Of a DNA stretch of 64,000 bases, positions 9,163 to 17,668 are shown piece by piece. Each line of letters opens with the position of its first letter. Positions within the stretch are counted from its first letter, which is position 1. The notes beneath the pieces were generated by a model. It was not told the DNA's origin, made no database searches, and saw only the letters and a program-made list of their open reading frames with translations. A program made the translations under genes and the position numbers. Source of the stretch: Bacteroidota bacterium. GTDB lineage: Bacteria; Bacteroidota; Bacteroidia; Chitinophagales; Chitinophagaceae. Location: positions 1 to 64,000 of the forward strand of contig JAFDXE010000023.1 of NCBI GenBank assembly GCA_018268085.1, in the 5' to 3' direction.

Positions 9163-10032
9163 ATGAGAATGAAACATTTGATGATGGCAGGTTCGCTGGT
9201 AGTGTTGGCAATGAGTGCCTGTGTAAGTAAAAAAGTATTAAAAGGAGAACAGGCGAAATACATTCAGCTTCAGTCTGACTACTCCCGTTTACAGGAACAA
9301 TTAAACAATTGTAATGATTCTTCTGAGGCTGGCAGGCGTAAACGTGCGGAACTCGAATCTGATATCGCCAACCTCAGGCGACAGGTAGATTACCTGACAC
9401 AAAATAACAACCAGGCATTAAAGCAACTCGAAAATTTATCGGTAATCAGTTCTTCACAGGCAGAAAGTATTAAAAAATCATTGGATAATATTGGCGCAAA
9501 AGATGCCTATATACAAAGTCTTCAGTCTGCATTAAGTAAAAAAGATTCATTGAACCTGGTGCTGGTTACGAATCTTAAAGGTGCGATTGGAAATATGGAT
9601 GATAAGGACATCAATATTAAAGTAGATAAAGGTGTGGTGTATATTGATATCTCCGATAAACTATTATTTAAAAGTGGCAGCTATGATGTAACCGACAGGG
9701 CCAAAGAAGTATTGGGCAAAGTGGCAACCGTTCTGAAAAATCAACCCAATATTGAGTTTATGGTAGAAGGCCATACAGACAATGTACCTTTCAAAGGAAA
9801 TGCAAGCCTGGTAGATAACTGGGATTTGAGTGTGAAACGCTCTACTACCATTGTGCGGATCTTACAACAACAATATGGAATGAACCCGGCAAATATGACT
9901 GCCGCCGGAAGAAGTGAATATAAACCGGTAGCAGATAATGCAACTGCAGACGGTAAAGCGGCAAACCGCCGTACAAGAATCGTTATTCTTCCTCAACTCG
10001 ACCAGTTCTTTAAATTACTCGAGGCTAAATAA
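9163..10032 (+). CDS. OmpA-family peptidoglycan-binding lipoprotein
   Basis: The 289-residue protein starts with a lipoprotein signal ending in LAMSAC, with the acylated Cys at residue 20. Residues 25-130 form a coiled coil with many Gln, Leu and Lys, and the C-terminal 130 residues are an OmpA/MotB domain: VEGHTDNVPF, NWDLSVKRS and the ending NRRTRIVI contain the peptidoglycan-binding Asp and Arg. It should tie the outer membrane to the cell wall. It has its own promoter and a strong terminator, so it is monocistronic. There is no beta-barrel part, in contrast to OmpA itself. Confidence 0.9.
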   Translation: MRMKHLMMAGSLVVLAMSACVSKKVLKGEQAKYIQLQSDYSRLQEQLNNCNDSSEAGRRKRAELESDIANLRRQVDYLTQNNNQALKQLENLSVISSSQAESIKKSLDNIGAKDAYIQSLQSALSKKDSLNLVLVTNLKGAIGNMDDKDINIKVDKGVVYIDISDKLLFKSGSYDVTDRAKEVLGKVATVLKNQPNIEFMVEGHTDNVPFKGNASLVDNWDLSVKRSTTIVRILQQQYGMNPANMTAAGRSEYKPVADNATADGKAANRRTRIVILPQLDQFFKLLEAK

Positions 10033-10050
10033 TTTCTCCTTTAATAAAAG

Positions 10051-10104
10051 CGTGAAGTGCGAATGTGTTGATAAAACATTATTTTAGCATTTCACGTTTT
10101 TTTT
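10051..10104 (+). terminator. Intrinsic terminator of the OmpA lipoprotein gene
   Basis: CGTGAAGTGC (10051-10060) pairs with GCATTTCACG (10087-10096) with one G-T pair, and eight T residues follow directly. The T-run ends at the base before the ATG of the next gene at 10105. Confidence 0.8.
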
Positions 10105-11793
10105 ATGCCCTTTCGCTCCAATCTGGATACATCAACAAGCAAAGGCATCTATGCTGCCTGCATGGTATTTGCAATGATCCTTTTCTCCTGCAAGTCTTCA
10201 AACAACAATAATAATGATGGTCTCTCTTCCTTCAATAGCGACAGTATTGCGAAGCACATTTCAGTTGTAGCCTCCGATGAATTCATGGGGCGCAAACCAT
10301 TTACGGAAGGAGAAACCAAAACGATACATTACCTGCAGCAGTCGTTCATGCAAATGGGACTTGAACCAGGAAACGGTACGAGCTATTTCCAGGAAGTGCC
10401 TATGGTGAACATTACGGCAACGGCGGATTCCTTCGCCACCTGTTATACAAAAACGGATAGCTTCAGTTTACAATCGCCGGGTGATTATGTTGCGTGGACT
10501 GATAAAACAAATTCTTCACAGTCATTCAATAAAGATGAATTGGTATTTGCCGGTTACGGTGTGGTAGCACCTGAATATAACTGGAACGACTATGCGGGAA
10601 TAGATGTAAGGGGAAAAATTGTACTGGTGCTGGTAAATGATCCCGGCTTTAATGCAGGGGATACGGGTTTGTTCAAAGGAAGGGCAATGACCTGGTACGG
10701 AAGATGGCCGTACAAATTTGCAGAAGCAGCCCGGCAGGGAGCCAAAGGTTGTTTTATTATACACAGTGATAACGCTGCCGGTTACCCGTTTTCCGTACCA
10801 CAGGCAGTTTGGAATACATCGAGGTTAAGATTAGATGAAAAAGATACAACAGAAAAATTGTGCGATATGATTGGTTGGATAAGAAAGGATGCGGTATTAC
10901 AGATTTTCAAAAACGCCGGGAAAGATACAGCATTGTTAGCGCAGGCAGATAAACCTGGTTTTAAAGCAGCAGCATTGGGTGTTCGGATATCAACTTCGCT
11001 GCAGGTACAAACAACCTATAATAAATCGCATAACGTTATAGCAAAAATAACCGGCAGTAAATACCCCGATGAAACAATTTTCTATACTGCACATTGGGAT
11101 CACCTCGGCATTGGTAAAGCAGATGAAAAATCAGATTCCATTTATAATGGTGCAGTAGATAACGGGTCTGGCATTGCAGGATTGCTCGAGATTGCACGGG
11201 CGTTCAAAAGTTTGCCTACAACACCGGAACGTACCATTGTATTCCTGTCGGTAACTGCAGAAGAGCAGGGGCTGTACGGCTCGGAATATTATGCCCGCCA
11301 CCCGGTTTACCCGCTTGAAAAAACAGTGGCAGATTTTAATATGGATATGCTTAACTGGATCGGCGAAACAAATGATATTATTGTAAATGGCCAGGGGCAA
11401 AATAACCTGGAAGATTTACTGGAAGATGAATTAAAAAAGGTAAAGCGGGTGATGGTGTTTGATCCAAAACCGGAAACAGGTTCATACTACCGGTCGGATC
11501 ATTTCAATTTTGCAAAAGCAGGCGTACCGTCAATGGATCTTAAATGCGGCACCGATCTTAAAAATGGGGGTAAAGAAAAGGGTATAGCTAACACTTCCGG
11601 TTATACGAAGAATGTATATCATCATCCATCTGATAATTATCATTCATCCCTGCCAGTAGATGGGATGTTGGCTGATATGAAATTACTGTTCGCTGTGGGA
11701 AAACGCCTGGCTTTCGAACGTAGCTGGCCGCAATGGAAAACGGGTTCAGAATTTAAGTTATTAAGGGATAAAACAGCAGCACAGCGGCAATGA
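10105..11793 (+). CDS. M28-family metallopeptidase, lipoprotein
   Basis: The 562-residue protein has a signal segment ending in ILFSC (Cys29), so it is probably an outer-membrane or periplasmic lipoprotein. It follows the M28 aminopeptidase layout: an N-terminal part, an inserted PA-like domain at about 125-220 (NDYAGIDVRGKIVLV is typical), then the zinc site TAHWDHLG, DNGSGIAGLLE, TAEEQGLYGSEYY, NMDMLNW and SDHFNFAKAGVP. These supply the His, Asp, Glu, Asp and His ligands of a two-zinc centre. It should release N-terminal residues from peptides. The start at 10105 abuts a terminator T-run; an in-frame ATG at 10162 would still keep a shorter signal. The TlpA-like gene overlaps its stop as ATGA. 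Confidence 0.88.
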   Translation: MPFRSNLDTSTSKGIYAACMVFAMILFSCKSSNNNNNDGLSSFNSDSIAKHISVVASDEFMGRKPFTEGETKTIHYLQQSFMQMGLEPGNGTSYFQEVPMVNITATADSFATCYTKTDSFSLQSPGDYVAWTDKTNSSQSFNKDELVFAGYGVVAPEYNWNDYAGIDVRGKIVLVLVNDPGFNAGDTGLFKGRAMTWYGRWPYKFAEAARQGAKGCFIIHSDNAAGYPFSVPQAVWNTSRLRLDEKDTTEKLCDMIGWIRKDAVLQIFKNAGKDTALLAQADKPGFKAAALGVRISTSLQVQTTYNKSHNVIAKITGSKYPDETIFYTAHWDHLGIGKADEKSDSIYNGAVDNGSGIAGLLEIARAFKSLPTTPERTIVFLSVTAEEQGLYGSEYYARHPVYPLEKTVADFNMDMLNWIGETNDIIVNGQGQNNLEDLLEDELKKVKRVMVFDPKPETGSYYRSDHFNFAKAGVPSMDLKCGTDLKNGGKEKGIANTSGYTKNVYHHPSDNYHSSLPVDGMLADMKLLFAVGKRLAFERSWPQWKTGSEFKLLRDKTAAQRQ

Positions 11794-12353
11794 AGAAATT
11801 AATATTCATATCCTTTCTGCTGCTAACCTTTAATTGTATGGCCCAGAACAAAGAGGATTCACCTCATCCGCTGAGTATGGATTCATTGTTCAGGATGAAA
11901 GCTAAAGAATCAATCGGAAAAGATTTTCCATCATTTACCGCAACATTCGGCAGCCTTGTTATCAATAATGATGCGTTGAAAGGTAAAATTGTATTTATTA
12001 ATTTCTGGTTTGAAGCCTGTCCGCCCTGTATTGCCGAACTGCCATCGCTGAATAAACTGTACGATACATTTTGCCGCAATAAAAATTTTGAATTTCTGTC
12101 CTTTACCTATGAATCCCCCGGTAAAATATCTTTATTAAAAAAGAAATACGGTTTGCGGTACAAAGTAGCGTCGGTTAGTAGCCAGGAATGTTATCGTTTA
12201 AATCAAAATAATGGCTTTCCTACGAGTATCATACTTAACAGGGAAGGAAAGATCATTCATTTGTACACAGGAGGAGATGAGGATAGAAAAAAATCTGCAC
12301 AGTTTATTGCCACAGAAGTGTACAATGATATCCAGGAGGCTTTAACGCAATAA
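11790..12353 (+). CDS. TlpA-like thiol-disulfide oxidoreductase
   Basis: The 187-residue protein has a signal sequence (about residues 1-19) and a thioredoxin fold of the TlpA/ResA type with the redox motif CPPC at 77-80 inside NFWFEACPPCIAELP. Late in the domain a cis-Pro region reads GFPTSIIL. It should work in the periplasm, reducing or oxidising cysteines of exported proteins. Its start overlaps the M28 peptidase stop by four bases, which means the two genes are co-translated. The next gene starts 15 bases downstream and may be in the same transcript. Confidence 0.88.
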   Translation: MKKLIFISFLLLTFNCMAQNKEDSPHPLSMDSLFRMKAKESIGKDFPSFTATFGSLVINNDALKGKIVFINFWFEACPPCIAELPSLNKLYDTFCRNKNFEFLSFTYESPGKISLLKKKYGLRYKVASVSSQECYRLNQNNGFPTSIILNREGKIIHLYTGGDEDRKKSAQFIATEVYNDIQEALTQ

Positions 12354-12368
12354 AATTACTTTAAAACT

Positions 12369-13565
12369 ATGCTTATGAAAACTATGTTTTCAATTGTTAC
12401 GCTAATTGTATTTTTCGGCACAACACTTCCTGCACAAAAAACAGTGCAGGGGCTGAACGACTTCCTGGTGTCTGTTCAAAAAGGTTCTTCATTGCCGGGA
12501 TATGCGGTTGCAATTGTAAAAGAAGATCAAACAATATTTTCGGGCGCTTATGGTATGTCCGATAAATCAAAAAAAATACCATACAGCCTGCAAACCATAC
12601 AGCCTTCAGGAGGTATTAGCAGAACAATCATTGCACTTGCATTAATGAAAGCTGTAGACAATGGCTATTTTACATTGGAGACCCCGGTGAATGATGTGCT
12701 GCCTTTTAAAATCATCAATCCAAATTTTCCTTCAGCCATCATTCGGGTTAAAGATATTGCTACAGGTACATCAGGTATTGCAGATAATCTCCCGATGTAT
12801 AACCAGGCATTTACAATAGGGAAGAAGCCTTCTGTTGAAATGAAAGATTTTCTGAAAGGATATTTTACGGAAAACGGTGCTTATTATGATAAAGCGAATT
12901 TCTGCAATTCAGAACCAGGTAAAAAATATGCCGCTTCCAATGTTGCTGCTGCGGTGGTTGCATATATGATTGAACTGAAATCGAAAATGAGTTTCGATAA
13001 GTTTACAACTCAAAATATATTTGCGCCGTTAAAAATGACCGATACACATTGGATATATGATGATGCAAAAAGCAGTAAATATGCAACCTTATACCAGGTA
13101 AACAGGCATGAAGAAGCATTGAATAAATATGTGTTGAACAGTGATGGTACCATTAAGAACTATTGTGCAGCTTTGTATCCTGCTACAGACTTGCGTTCCT
13201 CTGTAAACGATCTTGCAATTTTTCTTAAAGAGATGATTAAAGGCTATTCCGGAAAATCAATAATTATTTCAAAAAAATCATTTGAATTATTATTTCAAAA
13301 GCAGTTTGCAGCAGATAAACTACCGGCAACTATGGATCCACGTGAGCCGAACAGGGCCATCTTCTGGGCTTTTAACCGTAAAAATAAAATTGCAGTCACC
13401 GGCGGCGGACCCGGGTATGCAGCTTTTATTGCTTTTGATCCAATTACTAAAGTTGGGCATGTATTGTTACTTAATACTGATCTCGATGGTATCGATAACA
13501 TTACAACCATTGAAGCTTTCGTTAATCTTATGAGAGGCGTTGAAACTTTTGAACTGGGTAAGTAA
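12369..13565 (+). CDS. Beta-lactamase/PBP-fold protein lacking catalytic residues
   Basis: The 398-residue exported protein (signal about residues 1-22, ending LPAQ) has the overall plan of the class C beta-lactamase/serine hydrolase family: GYAVAIVKEDQTIFSGAYG, a central helix after residue 81, PGKKYAASNVAAAV, and GGGPGYAAFIAF. The active-site positions are altered. Where the family has Ser-x-x-Lys this one reads G82-I-S-R85; the Tyr of YxN is Ala189; the HxG motif reads V343-T-G. It is therefore probably a non-catalytic relative that binds a peptide or cell-wall ligand. The frame is intact and long, so it is not an ordinary pseudogene. It lies 15 bases after the thioredoxin gene. The alignment was done by eye. 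Confidence 0.75.
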   Translation: MLMKTMFSIVTLIVFFGTTLPAQKTVQGLNDFLVSVQKGSSLPGYAVAIVKEDQTIFSGAYGMSDKSKKIPYSLQTIQPSGGISRTIIALALMKAVDNGYFTLETPVNDVLPFKIINPNFPSAIIRVKDIATGTSGIADNLPMYNQAFTIGKKPSVEMKDFLKGYFTENGAYYDKANFCNSEPGKKYAASNVAAAVVAYMIELKSKMSFDKFTTQNIFAPLKMTDTHWIYDDAKSSKYATLYQVNRHEEALNKYVLNSDGTIKNYCAALYPATDLRSSVNDLAIFLKEMIKGYSGKSIIISKKSFELLFQKQFAADKLPATMDPREPNRAIFWAFNRKNKIAVTGGGPGYAAFIAFDPITKVGHVLLLNTDLDGIDNITTIEAFVNLMRGVETFELGK

Positions 13566-13678
13566 TAGCTTATTCATTCCTTCGGCTTACAAGTTTAAAT
13601 GCGCTATAACCTGTAATGCTTTTCATCCTATGTGAAGCCACCTTATTTGATTGTGGCTTTGGCATGTTGCCAGGAATT

Positions 13679-14860
13679 TTAAAATTGTGTTTCTGTTTTA
13701 TTTTTTTTGGTGAGCATAAGTCCGAGCATCATAATAAATGCAGATAAGATGATCACCTGTACGATCAGCGACTTGCTTACCAATGGAATACTTTTATCCG
13801 GAACAATTGATAAAAAAAGCAGGATGTTGATCAATCCTCTTGGTGCTATAAACAATAATGGTAATAAGGTAAGTCTGAAAAGTTTTAATACAATCAAGCG
13901 AATAATTAAAATACATGCTATAATTACCAGTGCCCATACAAGGGAATCGGGATTTACTATTTCATGAGTATCAAGCAGGAATCCGAATAATATAAAAAAT
14001 ATGGTACGTACAAGAAATGTTCCTTCAACAATCAGCTCTTTGAATTTATGAACTTCTACGTTTAATACTTCAGGTTTAAATTTTTCTATCCATTTAAAAC
14101 GATGAAACTGATTGATATTTCCCAGCATCGTTCCGAATAACAGGATAAACAATAAAGCCGGCAAATTGAAAATTTTTGCTGTTTCATAAATGAGCACAAT
14201 TAAAATTACGATGGGCGCAAACTTAATATGATGATCGATTTTACTTAGCAGTAATGCCAGCAGTATGCTTGCGATGATGGAAACGGCAGCCATTACAATA
14301 AGATCAATTGCAAAATATCCGAATGATAAATAAGTGATGGTTTTATTAAAAGCAAAAAAATTGAATAGTAATATGCCGAGTATGTCGGAAAAACTGCTTT
14401 CATAAATAACAAACTCACGGGTAAACCTGTTTTGTCCGTTTACACTTGGTATAGCAATGGAACTACTGATGATCACAAAAGGGATTGCATTGAAGAATGA
14501 TATTTTAAAGTCGTATCCGCCAAAGTAATGAAACAGCCAGGCGAGTAAAAATGCAAGAATAAGAATGGGTAGGATGGAAACGGCAAACGATTTTTTGATC
14601 AATGGAATTTTTGTTGCGTTGTACTCAAGTTCCAGCGATCCTTCCAGCACAATCAAAATTAAACCGATTGTTCCCAGTACAGGTAATACCGGATTTAAGT
14701 AGGGGACGTGTATGTGAAGGGTGTCTGTTGTTTGCCGTACTAACCACCCAAGTAACAATAATAAAATTACGGATGGCACTTTGGTTTTTGTAGCAGTAAG
14801 ATCAAAAATATAGGCGATGAGAATTAAACTACAAATCGTTAATATAATAGCTGCGGTCAT
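13679..14860 (-). CDS. CPA-type cation:proton antiporter
   Basis: The product has 393 residues from the ATG at 14860 and 12-13 hydrophobic helices, in the sodium/proton exchanger fold; the first helix begins TAAIILTICSLILIAY. Conserved-looking stretches include GLILIVLEGSLEL and SSIAIPSV near the middle, where these antiporters carry ion-binding residues. No cytoplasmic NAD-binding domain is attached. An in-frame ATG at 14926 would add 22 residues, but a -7-like box TATCTTTA (14864-14871, minus) lies just upstream of 14860, which favours the shorter form. It is transcribed alone, tail to tail with the preceding gene. Confidence 0.82.
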   Translation of the reverse strand: MTAAIILTICSLILIAYIFDLTATKTKVPSVILLLLLGWLVRQTTDTLHIHVPYLNPVLPVLGTIGLILIVLEGSLELEYNATKIPLIKKSFAVSILPILILAFLLAWLFHYFGGYDFKISFFNAIPFVIISSSIAIPSVNGQNRFTREFVIYESSFSDILGILLFNFFAFNKTITYLSFGYFAIDLIVMAAVSIIASILLALLLSKIDHHIKFAPIVILIVLIYETAKIFNLPALLFILLFGTMLGNINQFHRFKWIEKFKPEVLNVEVHKFKELIVEGTFLVRTIFFILFGFLLDTHEIVNPDSLVWALVIIACILIIRLIVLKLFRLTLLPLLFIAPRGLINILLFLSIVPDKSIPLVSKSLIVQVIILSAFIMMLGLMLTKKNKTETQF

Positions 14861-14963
14861 ATTTAAAGATACAGAATTGCAGTAAGTAATTTTACCCGAT
14901 ACGTTTATATTATAACGGGGATTCATGGAGAGATGATTACGCTTTCTTCTGTTAAATAAAAAT

Positions 14964-14971
14964 TATCTTTA
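14964..14971 (+). promoter_or_regulatory. -7 element of rnpB
   Basis: TATCTTTA lies five bases before the predicted first base of the P1 helix of RNase P RNA (14976), which is where a Bacteroidota -7 box would set the start. TTTC at 14943-14946 is a weak upstream element. Confidence 0.5.
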
Positions 14972-14975
14972 CAGT

Positions 14976-15344
14976 TCTATCAGCCGGCTATCGTTCCGTG
15001 TAAACGGGAAGGAAAGTCCGGACAGCACAGAGCAACACACCGGTTAACGGCCGGCTCCCGTTTATTGCGGGAAGAGAAAGTGCCACAGAAAATAACTGTC
15101 CGCTTCGGTGGATGAGGGTGAAAACGTGAGGTAAGAGCTCACGGTTATGGTTGGTAACAATCATTACGGGTAAACCTTGTGTGCTGTAATGCCACGTATA
15201 TCAGCGGTTGAGGGCTGCTCGTCCGAATACCTAACGGTTACGCTGAAGGGTAGGCAGCAAGATCTCAACAGCAATGTTGAGGCTAGATAAATGATGGCCG
15301 TTCCGGGTAACCGGAATAACAGAATCCGGCTTATGGCTGATAGA
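14976..15344 (+). ncRNA. rnpB: RNase P RNA (type A)
   Basis: The 369-nt RNA is the catalytic part of RNase P, which trims the 5' ends of tRNA precursors. Its ends pair as helix P1: TCTATCAGCC at 14976 with GGCTGATAGA at 15335-15344. The universal core appears in order: GGAAGGAAAGTCCGGAC and ACAGAGCA near the 5' end, and CAGAATCCGGCTTA near the 3' end. T residues at 15345-15351 act as terminator. It sits between the divergent antiporter gene and the NUDIX gene. End points are exact only to a few bases. Confidence 0.95.
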
Positions 15345-15465
15345 TTTTTTTGATAGCAAAGGGTTGGAGTACGAACTTATTAGACCCGAATGACGTGGAT
15401 ACGAATTAATATTGAGTAACAGGTTGTATGCGTTACTTGAAAAGAGAAAGCGATATGGATGAGTG

Positions 15466-15924
15466 TTAATTATTTTTTTTAATGAGTGTAGCTACTATTT
15501 TGTCGATGGGTAAGGAAACGCTGTCTGCAGAAAAATCATCCCAATTAATAAAACGGAAAGTTTCGGTTTCACCTGTTGCAGCATACACTTTTAATTGTTG
15601 TTCATCAAATTGAAATGGTTCATTTCGTAAAGGAGTAGTTATCGGTTCCAGCGGCTGTACATAATAATAAATGGATATGATCTGGTGTGCAGGATTGAAT
15701 GCACTTTGCTGGTAAAAATCTGTTGTATATAAATGCGCTGTTACCGCTACCTTTAAATTCATTTCTTCCATGAATTCCCGCTTCAGGCAATCGATGGTGC
15801 CTTCCCCTAATTCAAGTCCGCCGCCACAAAATTTTGTAAAATATTTACCTCGTATACATTCATCACTAACCAGCACCTGTTTTTGTTCATTGATCAGGAT
15901 GCCATACACACGTATATTAAACAT
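15466..15924 (-). CDS. NUDIX hydrolase
   Basis: The 152-residue protein has a complete Nudix box: GGGLELGEGTIDCLKREF followed by MEEMNL, that is G-x5-E-x7-RE-U-xEE-x-G/N-U with the metal-binding glutamates. Such enzymes hydrolyse nucleoside diphosphates linked to another group. It begins three bases after the stop of the corA-like gene and is the last gene of a minus-strand operon. The substrate is not predictable. The 121 bases between its stop and rnpB show nothing notable. Confidence 0.9.
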   Translation of the reverse strand: MFNIRVYGILINEQKQVLVSDECIRGKYFTKFCGGGLELGEGTIDCLKREFMEEMNLKVAVTAHLYTTDFYQQSAFNPAHQIISIYYYVQPLEPITTPLRNEPFQFDEQQLKVYAATGETETFRFINWDDFSADSVSLPIDKIVATLIKKNN

Positions 15925-15927
15925 AGT

Positions 15928-16866
15928 TTACTTTTTAAATCTGCGCAGGTAATTAAAAATAACAAATGCAAGGATAAGGATGGATAATATTACCGGTATC
16001 CAGAAAGCATGAATGGAATGTTGGTAAGGTACCGGTACATTCATGCCGTAGATACTTGCAATAAGAACCGGCACACTTAAAAATATGGTGATCGTACTCA
16101 GCCTTTTCAATACTTCATTCTGATTGTTGCTGATGATGCTTGCAAATGCATCCAGCGTACTGCTTAATATATTGGTATAGGTATTGGCTGTTTCCAACGC
16201 CTGTGAATTTTCGATGATCAGGTCGTCGAGGAAATCTTTTTCTTCCTCATCGAGTTGTAAAAAATTTACCCTGGCCAGTTTCATCATCAGCAATTCATTA
16301 CTTCTTAATGCAGTAATAAAATAAACAAGGCTTTTTTGTATGCGCATCAGTTGCAGCAATTCTTCATTCCTGATCGCATGATACAATTTCTGTTCAAGCA
16401 TATTCCTGCGCTGGTTAATTTCCTTGAGGCAATCCTGGAAATTCAGGATTACTTTTTCAAAAATTTTCAGCAACATCATATTGGGTTTATCTGGCCGGCG
16501 ATTTTTAAAACTGTTCAGGAATTTTTTGATAGCGGCATTTTCAAATGAATTAACCGTAACCACCTGCTGGCCTGTAAGAATAATACAAATGGGTATTGTA
16601 ATATAAAATGCATCGCTGTCGTTGAATGAATTATTTTCCGTTGGTGTTTTAATCACCACCAGCTTTACATTGTCTTCTGCTTCAAAACGGCTGCGTTCAT
16701 CAATGTCAAGTGAATCTTTTAAAAAATCGAGCGGGATCGATAAGGTTTTACTCAGCTCCGAAAATTCTTCCTGTTTCAGGGGAGGAAGAATGTTTACCCA
16801 GGTTCCGGTTTCGGGTTTGTCAACGGCAATAGTATGTTGGTCTACAATTTTAAAATATTGAATCAT
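15928..16866 (-). CDS. CorA-family divalent cation transporter
   Basis: The 312-residue protein (ATG at 16866) has a large cytoplasmic alpha/beta domain and a long stalk helix, then two C-terminal membrane helices with the CorA signature YGMNVP between them. CorA proteins are pentameric channels for Mg2+ and sometimes Co2+, Ni2+ or Zn2+. The frame is open up to 16983, but that would overlap dapF by 98 bases and add a stretch without family resemblance. It lies 19 bases after dapF and three before the NUDIX gene, in a single operon. Confidence 0.9.
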   Translation of the reverse strand: MIQYFKIVDQHTIAVDKPETGTWVNILPPLKQEEFSELSKTLSIPLDFLKDSLDIDERSRFEAEDNVKLVVIKTPTENNSFNDSDAFYITIPICIILTGQQVVTVNSFENAAIKKFLNSFKNRRPDKPNMMLLKIFEKVILNFQDCLKEINQRRNMLEQKLYHAIRNEELLQLMRIQKSLVYFITALRSNELLMMKLARVNFLQLDEEEKDFLDDLIIENSQALETANTYTNILSSTLDAFASIISNNQNEVLKRLSTITIFLSVPVLIASIYGMNVPVPYQHSIHAFWIPVILSILILAFVIFNYLRRFKK

Positions 16867-16885
16867 GCCGTTAGTATTGGTTCGG

Positions 16886-17668
16886 TTAGTTAATCTCTGT
16901 TTCTCCTTTAAAAACAAATTCTGCAGGACCACAAAGCCAGATGTTTTCAAAATGCGTATCGTCCAGTTTATTGTATTCAACACTCAGCCTGCCACCCGGC
17001 GTTTTAACTTCCACACGGTTAAACCCGAGAGGATTGTGTGAGGATACCAGTGCAGCAGCCGTAACGCCGGTACCACAACTCAACGTTTCATCTTCAACGC
17101 CACGTTCATAGGTGCGTACAAAAATTTCGTCTTCGCTTATGTTTTCTACAAAGTTTACATTAATTCCTTCTTCTGCATAAGCCTTGCTATTTCGTATATC
17201 TCTTCCCGTTTCTACCACATCTATGTTTTCTACATCGGAGGCGAATTTTACAAAATGAGGTGAACCGGTATTTAATACTGCATAGGAGGGATGTTCTTCC
17301 ACCGACGTAACATCATTCATTTTTAACCGAACGATATTTTTATCAATCTCTGCTTCATGCACACCATCTATTGCCAGGAAGCGATATGAATATTTGTGTA
17401 TGCCGATCTGGGAAGCAAACTTTACAATACACCTGCCGCCGTTTCCGCACATGGTGCTCTGGCTGCCATCTGAATTATAATATATCATTTCAAAATCGTA
17501 ACCTTCCTTTGCATTCAGCAACATGAGCCCGTCGGCGCCAATGCCAAACCTTCTGTCGCAAAGAAAGTGAACCTGTTTTGTAGAGAGTGCATTGTATTCA
17601 CCACTGCGGTTATCTAAAATGATAAAATCATTTCCGGTGCCCTGGTATTTATGGAAAACTAATTTCAT
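16886..17668 (-). CDS. dapF: Diaminopimelate epimerase
   Basis: The 260-residue enzyme converts LL- to meso-diaminopimelate, the lysine and peptidoglycan precursor. Both active-site thiols are present: Cys74 in MCGNGGRC and Cys198 in LSCGTGVTAA. The N-terminal GTGNDFIILDN and the central PHFV are typical. The length is near the usual 260-280. Its ATG follows the stop of the nucleoside phosphorylase gene without a gap, so the two are probably translationally linked. Confidence 0.96.
   Translation of the reverse strand: MKLVFHKYQGTGNDFIILDNRSGEYNALSTKQVHFLCDRRFGIGADGLMLLNAKEGYDFEMIYYNSDGSQSTMCGNGGRCIVKFASQIGIHKYSYRFLAIDGVHEAEIDKNIVRLKMNDVTSVEEHPSYAVLNTGSPHFVKFASDVENIDVVETGRDIRNSKAYAEEGINVNFVENISEDEIFVRTYERGVEDETLSCGTGVTAAALVSSHNPLGFNRVEVKTPGGRLSVEYNKLDDTHFENIWLCGPAEFVFKGETEIN

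Noticed and set aside
13635..13659. Hairpin AAGCCAC/GTGGCTT as terminator of the degenerate beta-lactamase gene
   Set aside because: Seven pairs but no T-run follows, so the call is too weak to list.
16867..16983. Longer N-terminus of the CorA-like protein
   Set aside because: It would overlap dapF by 98 bases and has no family resemblance; the ATG at 16866 is preferred.
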